Origin: Pseudomonadota bacterium
GTDB taxonomy: Bacteria > Pseudomonadota > Gammaproteobacteria > Xanthomonadales > Rhodanobacteraceae
Reading direction: 5' to 3'
Assembly (NCBI GenBank): GCA_021795435.1
Contig: JAJYPJ010000003.1
Coordinates: 1-64,000 of the forward strand
DNA length: 64,000 nt
Made by a program: the position numbers and the translations under genes. A model generated the notes under the pieces. It saw only the letters and a list, made by a program, of their open reading frames with translations, had not been told where the DNA came from and made no database searches. Shown here in pieces: positions 57,398 to 64,000 of this stretch. How positions within the stretch are numbered: position 1 is the stretch's first letter; each line of letters starts with the position of its first letter.

Positions 57398-57444
57398 GTC
57401 GCTCGCGCCTTGCGATGGGTTGACGATTCTACGATGCACCGCCG

Positions 57445-57915
57445 TCAGCCGGCCTTCGCCGGCAGCAGGCCGCGCTCCTCGAGGAGTAGCCGCGCTTCGG
57501 ATGCGTCTTGCTCGAACCATGCCCGCGCGCTACCAAGGCGGAAGCTGTAACCCCACGCATCCATGTCGGCCTGCATGCGGGCGATCCCGACGCCGGGCAG
57601 TGCGTCGGCCAGCACGATCTGCAGATAGCACGTTGCATCCTCCTCCTCGATGGAGTCGGTGGCGTTCGTGTGCACCTGCATCCGCTTCTCGGGCGGCAGC
57701 ACGATCAGGTGGCAGGCCTCGTGCAGGAGCGAGTGCACGGGAGTGTCATCGCGCGCGTAGACACAGGCGCCAATGATCCCGGCCTCGCAGTCGCCCCAGT
57801 AGCTGCCTGGGATCGCTTGGCTGGTCGCGACTTCGGTGAACCCGATGCCGTAACGTGCCAGCAGGGATCGAGGAGCGTCGAATCCAGTGTCGTGAAGTCG
57901 CAGGACGTCGTTCAT
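57445..57915 (-). CDS. putative HEXXH-motif zinc metallopeptidase
   Basis: The 156-residue protein is not a family I can name. It has a zinc-protease-like motif HEACH at 65-69, and an acidic stretch [11 protein letters not shown] at 89-99 that could supply the third ligand in a short helical fold. No signal peptide is seen. It lies between ribB and minE with a 47-base gap to ribB. A catalytic role is inferred from the motif only. Confidence 0.6.
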   Translation of the reverse strand: MNDVLRLHDTGFDAPRSLLARYGIGFTEVATSQAIPGSYWGDCEAGIIGACVYARDDTPVHSLLHEACHLIVLPPEKRMQVHTNATDSIEEEDATCYLQIVLADALPGVGIARMQADMDAWGYSFRLGSARAWFEQDASEARLLLEERGLLPAKAG

Positions 57916-58057
57916 TCAATGGATGCCGTGTGCGCTGCAAGGCACTGGCCGGGTCGCCAACGTGACGCCGATGGCTAGCAGACCGGTGCCGATGCCGTCA
58001 AAGGCCGGCGCGCAAGAATGCCGTAACCGATCCGGGCACGCTGCCACCGGGCCGGAG

Positions 58058-58327
58058 TCAGGCGGTCGTGTCCGTCTTGTGCTCGGGCAGCGCCACCGAG
58101 AGTTCCAGAACCTCGTGTTCTCCGTCGCGTTCCACCTGGATATTGATGGCATCGAGATCGACGTGCACGTACTTGCGGATGACCGCCAGCAGCTCGGTGC
58201 GCAGCATCGGCAGGTAGTCGGGCGTGTTCCGTGAGGAACGCTCCTGTGCCACGATGATGCGCAGCCGCTCCTTCGCGATGGTGGCGGTGTTTTTCGGCCG
58301 CGATTTGAGGAAATCGAGGATACCCAT
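58058..58327 (-). CDS. minE: division-site topological specificity factor MinE
   Basis: MinE drives MinD oscillation to place the division site. The 89-residue protein has the N-terminal membrane and MinD-binding part ([20 protein letters not shown]) and the C-terminal topological domain with [13 protein letters not shown]. It follows minD by two bases. Confidence 0.94.
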   Translation of the reverse strand: MGILDFLKSRPKNTATIAKERLRIIVAQERSSRNTPDYLPMLRTELLAVIRKYVHVDLDAINIQVERDGEHEVLELSVALPEHKTDTTA

Positions 58328-58329
58328 GT

Positions 58330-59142
58330 TCAGCTCCCGAACATGCGCTTGAACAGTCCCTTCTTCGGCGCGTCGATGAAACGCATCGGCCGACTTTCAC
58401 CCAGCAGCCGCGCAATGGCATCCGCGTAGGCCTGGCCTGCCAGCGAGCTCTCGTCCAGGATCACGGGAACACCCTGGTTGGACGCCATAAGAACGCTCTC
58501 ATGCTCGGGGATGACGCCGACCACGGGCAGACCGAGGACCTCTTCCACGTCCTTGATGCCCAGCATTTGGCCGGATTCGACGCGGACGGGGTTGTAGCGC
58601 GTCAGCAGAAGGTGCGCGGGGACGCCGCCCTGGCCCGATTCCCCCTTGCGGGTCTTGCTGGCCAGAAGGCCGAGGATGCGATCCGAATCGCGGACGCTGG
58701 ATACCTCCGGATTGACCACGACCAGCGCACGGTCCGCGAAATACATCGCCAGAAAGGCACCCTTCTCGATGCCGGCGGGCGAGTCGCAGACGATGTAATC
58801 GAAACCCTCCTTGCCCAGGTCCTCGAGGACCCGCTGAACGCCTTCCTGCGTCAACGCATCCTTGTCGCGTGTCTGCGATGCGGCCAGGACGTAGAGGTTC
58901 TCGTACCGCTTGTCCCGGATCAATGCCTGCTTGAGCGAAGCCTCCTGATGGATGACGTTGACGAAGTCATAAACCACGCGTCGCTCGCAACCCATGATCA
59001 GGTCGAGATTGCGCAGGCCGACGTCGAAGTCGATCACGGCCACCTTCTTGCCCTGTGCAGCCAGCCCGGTGGCCAGCGATGCGCTGGTTGTGGTCTTGCC
59101 CACGCCACCCTTGCCCGATGTGACGACGATGGTTTCTGTCAA
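58330..59142 (-). CDS. minD: septum-site determining ATPase MinD
   Basis: MinD is a membrane-bound ATPase that recruits MinC. The 270-residue product has the deviant Walker [22 protein letters not shown], and a C-terminal amphipathic helix ([11 protein letters not shown]). It starts with a TTG codon at 59142, supported by AGGAG eight bases upstream; no ATG fits. A 115-base gap separates it from minC. Confidence 0.94.
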   Translation of the reverse strand: MTETIVVTSGKGGVGKTTTSASLATGLAAQGKKVAVIDFDVGLRNLDLIMGCERRVVYDFVNVIHQEASLKQALIRDKRYENLYVLAASQTRDKDALTQEGVQRVLEDLGKEGFDYIVCDSPAGIEKGAFLAMYFADRALVVVNPEVSSVRDSDRILGLLASKTRKGESGQGGVPAHLLLTRYNPVRVESGQMLGIKDVEEVLGLPVVGVIPEHESVLMASNQGVPVILDESSLAGQAYADAIARLLGESRPMRFIDAPKKGLFKRMFGS

Positions 59143-59257
59143 GGTCTGATCTCCTGCCGATGCACGCTGTCATGTCCTGCCGCAGATTGCCGCACTGGTG
59201 CTGTCGCCCGTATGGCACCAGCGTCCGTTTCGAACGCCATCAATGTCGTGCGTGGCG

Positions 59258-60007
59258 CTAGAGCCGCGCGACGACCAGTTTTTCCCCTTCCAGCCAGCAT
59301 TGCACGGATCGCCCCGCGAGATCTTCGGGCATTTGCTCGAAGGTGCGGTAGCGGCCCGCGATCGAGACCAGTTCGGCATGGAAGCTCTGGCAATAGATGC
59401 GCGCACCCGCGTCGCCACTGGCGCCGGCCAGCGCGCGACCGCGCAGACTGCCGTATACGTGGATGCTGCCATCGCTGATAACCTCGGCGCCGGCTGCGAC
59501 ATGGCCGGCTATGACCAAGTCGCGTCCTTCGGCATAGACCTGCTGGCCCGAACGAACGGGTTGCGCATGGTGCATCGAACCCATCGTGGCGGCCGCGTTC
59601 GGCTCGGGGCGCGCGGGAGTGGCGGCGGGCGCTGGGGGGGGGGCGGTCGCAACGGTGTCGCCGTGTGGCTCGTAGGCGGCGCGGAACTTCGCAATCAGCG
59701 GCAGGTCCAGCGCTCGGGCCAGCGCTTCGACATGACTGGTCCCGTAAGCCAGCGCGACCGGCAGCATGCCAGCCTCGCGCACTGCCGAAAGCAACGCGGC
59801 GACATCGTCGTGGCCCGGGTCGTTCGCGAGATGGCTCAGGTCGAGCACGACCGCGGCGCGCGCGAACAACTGGGGCGCCTTGAGCACGCGCTCCGCGAGC
59901 GCCGCGCGCAGAGCCGCTGCGTCATTCACGAGCACGCGGACGCTGGCGATGCCAACCTGGCCGAAGCGGAGTTCGCAGGCGGGGTCCGCGACCGTCTCCG
60001 TACCCAT
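59258..60007 (-). CDS. minC: septum-site determining protein MinC
   Basis: MinC inhibits FtsZ polymerisation. The 249-residue protein has an N-terminal domain with VVLDLSHL, a proline-alanine linker, and the C-terminal beta-helix domain with GHVAAGAEVISDGSIHVYGSLRGRALAG. The linker is coded by a C10 tract on this strand (59634-59643, residues 122-126). ATG 60007 has an AGGGG ribosome binding site and lies just after the GNAT gene stop. Confidence 0.93.
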   Translation of the reverse strand: MGTETVADPACELRFGQVGIASVRVLVNDAAALRAALAERVLKAPQLFARAAVVLDLSHLANDPGHDDVAALLSAVREAGMLPVALAYGTSHVEALARALDLPLIAKFRAAYEPHGDTVATAPPPAPAATPARPEPNAAATMGSMHHAQPVRSGQQVYAEGRDLVIAGHVAAGAEVISDGSIHVYGSLRGRALAGASGDAGARIYCQSFHAELVSIAGRYRTFEQMPEDLAGRSVQCWLEGEKLVVARL

Positions 60008-60011
60008 GCAT

Positions 60012-60620
60012 TCAGCCCCTTGCCGCCCGTGCGGGCGGGTGAGCGTGTGCCGGCACTTTTCGTCCCCGCAGCCAGGGCAGGTCGGGTAGTTGGCCCTGTG
60101 CAAGGTAAGTGTCACGGGCGAACGGGAAGCTGCAGAGTTCCTTGCCGAGCAGGCTCACGCGGCGTCCCGTTCCCGGCATCACGTGCTGGCCGAGCTCGCG
60201 AAAGCCATAAGTGCCGTGGAACAGCACCACCGCGTCGTTGGGCGGTTCCAGGAAGACCTCGCAAGCGAGCAGAGGCACCCGAACTTCCGCGAAACTATGC
60301 ACGTCGGCGTAGAAAACCCTGCCAAGTCCGCGACCCCGCATGTTCCCGGCAATCACGACCCGATCGATGTAGACGAACGCCGGATGGCGCTCCGCAAACC
60401 AGCGGAAGTTGGGGCTTTCGTGGGCGGCATGCTCGCGCAGCGCGATCAGGAAACCGGCTGCGTGTCCATCGAGCTCGGCAATCCGGAAGTAGTCTGCCCA
60501 GTCGAACAGATGGCGCAGTTGTGCCTGATCCATCGGCAGAATGCCGGGGCCGGCGGCATTGTTGATTGCCAGCACGGCGTCAAGATCGGCCTCGCGCGCG
60601 TCGCGCAGCACCAAGGTCAT
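60012..60620 (-). CDS. GNAT family acetyltransferase
   Basis: The 202-residue protein has the GNAT pattern: an N-terminal LVLRDAREADLDAVLAINN, the acetyl-CoA loop VVIAGNMRGRGLGRVFYADV, and a C-terminal FHGTYGFRELGQHV block. The substrate is unknown. It ends four bases before the minC start and is likely co-transcribed with the min genes. This is unusual enough to note. Confidence 0.85.
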   Translation of the reverse strand: MTLVLRDAREADLDAVLAINNAAGPGILPMDQAQLRHLFDWADYFRIAELDGHAAGFLIALREHAAHESPNFRWFAERHPAFVYIDRVVIAGNMRGRGLGRVFYADVHSFAEVRVPLLACEVFLEPPNDAVVLFHGTYGFRELGQHVMPGTGRRVSLLGKELCSFPFARDTYLAQGQLPDLPWLRGRKVPAHAHPPARAARG

Positions 60621-60731
60621 GCTTCATTCTCCGGGCGAGGCGTGGGCATGATCCCCGCGGTGTGGTGATTATCGCATGCCGGAACGAGCCGCCAAGTCGA
60701 CTCATGCAGTGCTTGCGTCGAAGCGGCGGCC

Positions 60732-61916
60732 GTGCATCATGGGAACGTGCGCTGGCCCATTCCCGACCATACCAGGCTCCTGCGTTACGCCGGATTGTTC
60801 ACCTACCTGTGCACTGGCATCCCGCTGCTGCGCATCGACTGGACGTTGAAGCGGGTCAGCGGCTTGAGCCATCCCGACATCGGCCTGCTGCTTTTGCTGT
60901 GCAGTTATGCGTTATTCGGCGTCACTTACTGGCTGTTGACGCGACGCCTGGGGTCCCGGCGGCACCCCGTGTTGAAAATCCTGGGTCTCGGCATCCTCAC
61001 GGCCACGGCCATTGGCGTCGGCTGGTTCAGCCATAGCGGTCTTTCGGCACTGCTGCTGGTCGTGGTTGCGGTTGCGTTGCCCTGGACCCTCCCCGTGCCA
61101 GTTGGCGTTGCCTGGCTGCTCTTGCAGAATCTCGCTCTGATCCCGGTGTTCCGCGAGTTCCCTGGCTTCGGTTGGGGTACGGCCATGCTGCAGGCGGCGC
61201 TCTACCTGGGGTTCGCCGCGCTCATGTTCGTCACGTCGACGGTCGCCCGACAGCAGGACGAGGCGCGCGAGGAGCAGCGGCGCCTCAACAGCGAGCTGCG
61301 CGCCACAAGGGCGCTGCTGGCTGAGTCGAGCCGGATCGGTGAGCGCATGCGGATCGCCCGTGAACTGCACGACCTGGTTGGTCACCACCTGACCGCGCTG
61401 ACGTTGAATCTCGAGGTCGCCAGTCACCGCGTGCAGCCGGACGCGGTGGACTCCGTTCGCCAGGCGCAGGCCGTTGCCAAGCAATTGCTTGGCGACGTGC
61501 GCGAAGTCGTCAGCGAGCTGCGCCAAGGCGAGGCACTGGATCTGAGCCAGGCCTTGCGGAACCTGATCGAGGGCGTGCCGATGCTGAACGTGCACTTGAG
61601 GCTGCCGCCAGCGTTCAGCGTCGACGATCCCCAGCGCGCGCAGGTCATGCTGCGCATGGTCCAGGAGGTTCTGACGAACACGGCGCGGCATTCCGGTGCG
61701 CGCAATCTTTGGCTCGAGTTCAGTCACTCTGCCGGTGGAGAAGTGCGACTGGACGCACGTGACGATGGTCGCGGCGTGGCTAAGATCCGCCCGGGCAACG
61801 GATTGAACGGCATGCGTGAGCGATTGGCGGCGGTGGGTGGGCGGCTGGCGCTGCGTGCCGAGCCGGGCCGAGGATTTTCGCTAACGGCGTGGCTGCCGGT
61901 GGAGAAGTCAGCATGA
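60732..61916 (+). CDS. NarL-type sensor histidine kinase
   Basis: A kinase of up to 394 residues with five or six membrane helices and no outside domain, a linker, the HisKA_3 box RELHDLVGHHLTAL with H213, and an ATPase domain (VQEVLTNTARHSGA, DARDDGRGV and GNGLNGMRERL). This resembles DesK-type membrane-state sensors. The start is uncertain: GTG at 60732 or 60747. The stop overlaps the regulator ATG (ATGA). Confidence 0.85.
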   Translation: MHHGNVRWPIPDHTRLLRYAGLFTYLCTGIPLLRIDWTLKRVSGLSHPDIGLLLLLCSYALFGVTYWLLTRRLGSRRHPVLKILGLGILTATAIGVGWFSHSGLSALLLVVVAVALPWTLPVPVGVAWLLLQNLALIPVFREFPGFGWGTAMLQAALYLGFAALMFVTSTVARQQDEAREEQRRLNSELRATRALLAESSRIGERMRIARELHDLVGHHLTALTLNLEVASHRVQPDAVDSVRQAQAVAKQLLGDVREVVSELRQGEALDLSQALRNLIEGVPMLNVHLRLPPAFSVDDPQRAQVMLRMVQEVLTNTARHSGARNLWLEFSHSAGGEVRLDARDDGRGVAKIRPGNGLNGMRERLAAVGGRLALRAEPGRGFSLTAWLPVEKSA

Positions 61917-62554
61917 TCAATGTCTGTCTTGTAGACGACCAGAATCTCGTTCGCCAAGGTATCCGGTCGCTGCTGGAACTGGCTGAGGACATACGCGTCG
62001 TGGCCGAATGCGCGGATGGCGAGCAAGCACTGGAGGTCATCCCGAAAGTGCGTCCCGACGTCGTGCTGCTGGACATGCGGATGCCGGGCATGAATGGCAT
62101 CGAAGTCCTGCAGGCGCTTGCGGCGAAGGGTGCCGTGCCCCCGACGGTGATCCTGACGACGTTCGATGATGACCAGTTGGTGCTGGCCGGGCTCAAGTCG
62201 GGCGCCCGGGGCTACCTTCTGAAGGACGTGTCGCTCGAGCAGCTGGTGGAGGCGGTCCATACCGTGGCCGCGGGCGGCTCGCTGGTGTCGCCGGCGGTCA
62301 CGCAGCGGCTGAAGGCCGGCATCGAGCGCGTCGGCACGTCGTTTCGCAGTCTGGAGCAACCGGACCCGCTGACCGAGCGGGAGACCGAGATCCTGCGGCT
62401 CATGGCTGGCGGGTACAGCAACAAGGAAATCGCCAACTCTTTGACTGTCGCGGAAGGCACCGTCAAGAACCACGTTTCCAACATCCTGTCCAAGTTCGGG
62501 GTACGCGACCGCACCCGGGCGGTACTCAAGGCGCTGGAACTGGGCATTGTCTGA
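61913..62554 (+). CDS. NarL/DesR-type response regulator
   Basis: The 213-residue regulator has a receiver domain with the phosphorylation site D54 in VLLDMRMPG, the LKDVS motif, and a LuxR-type helix-turn-helix LTERETEILRLMAGGYSNKEIA. It is the partner of the preceding kinase by ATGA overlap. Its target genes cannot be told; the next gene downstream (SRPBCC) is 158 bases away and could be one. Confidence 0.9.
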   Translation: MINVCLVDDQNLVRQGIRSLLELAEDIRVVAECADGEQALEVIPKVRPDVVLLDMRMPGMNGIEVLQALAAKGAVPPTVILTTFDDDQLVLAGLKSGARGYLLKDVSLEQLVEAVHTVAAGGSLVSPAVTQRLKAGIERVGTSFRSLEQPDPLTERETEILRLMAGGYSNKEIANSLTVAEGTVKNHVSNILSKFGVRDRTRAVLKALELGIV

Positions 62555-62712
62555 GCGGGCCCGATGGCGGCGGGCCTGGTTTGTCGCGGCGCCGATGGCG
62601 CAGGCAACGGCTTGCCGTTACCATCCCTCCTTCAGCCGCGGGTCAGGCGCCCCGGCTGGTGCCCAACCCGCCGGCGTCCCCGCCGGCCCCGTAGGCTGCG
62701 GAGACTGTCCGA

Positions 62713-64000
62713 ATGATGCGTGTCCTTGAATTCATCGTCGCCCTGATCATGGTGGCGATCCTCTATCTGGTGGTGGGCGTGCTGATGCCTGACCACGGAT
62801 CCACCTCCCGCAGCATCGAGGTCAGCCATGACCTGCGGCAGGTGTACGACATACTCAGCAACTTCCGTCGCTTCCCCGATTACGGGGTGTTGCGCGCCTA
62901 TGACCCGGCGACGCGATTCACGTATTCCGGGCCTGCCTATGGCGTCGGCGCGGAAACGAGCTGGACCAGCAACGATCCCAAGGTCGGCAACGGATCGTTG
63001 ACCATCACCAAGGACGAGCCGGGTCCTGGCAAGGTGTCCCTGCAGGGCAGCGCCGAGATCGAATGGGCGCTGAAAAATGGCTGGTCGGGCCACGACAAGC
63101 GCTTCGTGATCGAAATCAACCGGTCGGGCAGCAACGACCGGCTGGTCCGGGTCACCATGCGCTATCGCGTCGACTATGGCTGGAACCTGATCGACCGTTA
63201 TTCGCGGCTCTATATCCACGGCGAGCCGGCTTCCTTCGTCCAGTACACGCTCAGCAATCTCCAGAACGTGCTGGCTTCGATCCAGAACGTTGACTACGGC
63301 CAGGTTCATCCGCGGATTGTCGAGACGACGCCCGAGCCGATCCTGTTTGTGTCCACCCATGCCAAACGGACCAACGAGGAAGTGGACACCGCAACGCAGA
63401 AGGCGCTTGGCGAGATTGACGCAGCGATGAAGAAGCTTGGCGTCAAGGCGGCTGGCCCGCGGATCACGATCACCACGGACTTCGGCGACCAGAACTACGT
63501 GTTCGACGTGGCGGTGCCGATCAATGCCAGCACGCTGTCCATTGGCGGCCAGCCTTACGATCTGACCCAGCCGGGTGCGGCTGACACCAGCGGCAGCACA
63601 GCACCGGGCACATGGGAAAAGAACGGGGCGGTGATCGTCGATGGCAACGTGATGGCACGCATGGCCTTCGGCGGCAAGGCGCTTGAGGGCGACCTCGAGA
63701 ATGCCAATCCGGCGGCGTTGCCCCTGATGCGCTACAACCTCCAGGCCTATGCCCAGACGCATGGCTATGGCTTTGATCCGAACGCGCATCGTTTCTACGA
63801 CGTCGTGGTTCAGGCCGTAGATCCGAATACGGGCGAGGGTAGCTACAAGGTTTACCTGCCGTTGTCGTGGGGCCCCGCGGCAGTACCGGGGCAAGCGAGT
63901 TCACCTGCGCCCGCTTCGAGCGCCGCTCCGGCACCCGCTGCAAGCGTCGGGACTGCCACATCGGCCGCGTCTGCGGCCAGTGCGGCCGTGCCGGCGTCTG
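62713..64000 (+). CDS. membrane-anchored SRPBCC/GyrI-like protein (cut by right edge)
   Basis: The frame is open from ATG 62713 to the end of the window (429 residues). An N-terminal membrane helix (LEFIVALIMVAILYLVVGVL) is followed by an SRPBCC-type domain (START/polyketide-cyclase fold) around residues 35-195. A GyrI-like effector-binding domain follows, starting near TPEPILFVSTHAKRTNEEV, with VFDVAVPINA. After that comes an alanine-proline-serine-rich tail. The antisense frame 62632-63894 is a shadow. The role is unknown. Confidence 0.75.
   Translation, partial: MMRVLEFIVALIMVAILYLVVGVLMPDHGSTSRSIEVSHDLRQVYDILSNFRRFPDYGVLRAYDPATRFTYSGPAYGVGAETSWTSNDPKVGNGSLTITKDEPGPGKVSLQGSAEIEWALKNGWSGHDKRFVIEINRSGSNDRLVRVTMRYRVDYGWNLIDRYSRLYIHGEPASFVQYTLSNLQNVLASIQNVDYGQVHPRIVETTPEPILFVSTHAKRTNEEVDTATQKALGEIDAAMKKLGVKAAGPRITITTDFGDQNYVFDVAVPINASTLSIGGQPYDLTQPGAADTSGSTAPGTWEKNGAVIVDGNVMARMAFGGKALEGDLENANPAALPLMRYNLQAYAQTHGYGFDPNAHRFYDVVVQAVDPNTGEGSYKVYLPLSWGPAAVPGQASSPAPASSAAPAPAASVGTATSAASAASAAVPAS

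Noticed and set aside
57398..57444. FMN riboswitch upstream of ribB
   Set aside because: Only 47 bases separate ribB from the next gene, too short for the aptamer, and no conserved core is seen.
57165..57776. 203-codon plus-strand frame across ribB and the HEXXH gene
   Set aside because: Antisense to two better supported genes; the product is serine- and arginine-rich with no family.
62632..63894. 420-codon minus-strand frame at the right edge
   Set aside because: The opposite strand reads continuously from 62713 to the edge with a membrane helix and two recognisable domains.

Overview
The window is a 64 kb stretch of high-GC, gene-dense chromosome from a gammaproteobacterium. Gene content and order point to the Xanthomonadales/Lysobacterales (Xanthomonas- or Rhodanobacter-like), inferred from family knowledge rather than a database search. 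The evidence is the recC-recB-recD order, the queG/nnr-tsaE-amiC-mutL cluster, suhB/trmJ back to back, pstSCAB-phoU beside a porin, and the PadR-HAAS and SPFH-Arc pairs. No prophage, insertion sequence, CRISPR array or rRNA operon was seen. The window is mostly core metabolism and housekeeping with short lineage-specific stretches.

Layout. 1-6139: branched-chain amino acid operon, leuD (cut by the left edge), leuB, ilvD, ilvC, ilvG, ilvM, with most genes joined by ATGA overlaps. 6239-7888: DUF1289 protein, CoA-type NUDIX hydrolase and mercaptopyruvate sulfurtransferase. 8210-16823: recC, recB, recD. 16817-21313 (minus strand): cupin, CPBP protease, Sel1-repeat protein, periplasmic cyclophilin, secreted phosphoesterase. 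21485-25339: PadR regulator with HAAS membrane protein, purT, SPFH protein with Arc-type repressor; both regulatory genes sit behind clear dyad-symmetric sites. 25463-29568: small membrane proteins, a MAPEG protein, a MarC protein and an NtrC-type two-component pair. 29628-34016: holC, suhB, trmJ, ExoD family, CorC/HlyC family. 34017-34698: non-coding DNA and tRNA-Leu(CAG) with its own promoter and terminator. 34822-39051: rnr, rlmB, a small membrane protein and cysK.

39231-46401 is the phosphate region: pstS-pstC-pstA-(small ORF)-pstB-phoU on the minus strand, RNase T, and a divergent OprD-like porin. I see 7-4-7 PhoB-type boxes upstream of both pstS and the porin, which suggests a shared phosphate regulon. 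A perfect 14-bp palindrome sits between pstS and pstC. 46456-49698: nth, PAP2 phosphatase, GT4 glycosyltransferase and a MerR regulator. 49714-56144: queG facing nnr-tsaE-amiC-mutL. 56300-60620: ribB, a HEXXH-motif protein, then GNAT-minC-minD-minE. 60732-62554: NarL-type two-component pair. 62713-64000: a membrane-anchored SRPBCC/GyrI-like protein that runs off the right edge.

The most interesting leads are regulatory or small-scale: the two dyad sites, the Pho boxes, the pst palindrome and the extra small ORF in the pst operon, the possibly leaderless MerR promoter, and the C10 tract inside minC. I did not find a clearly new multi-gene system.
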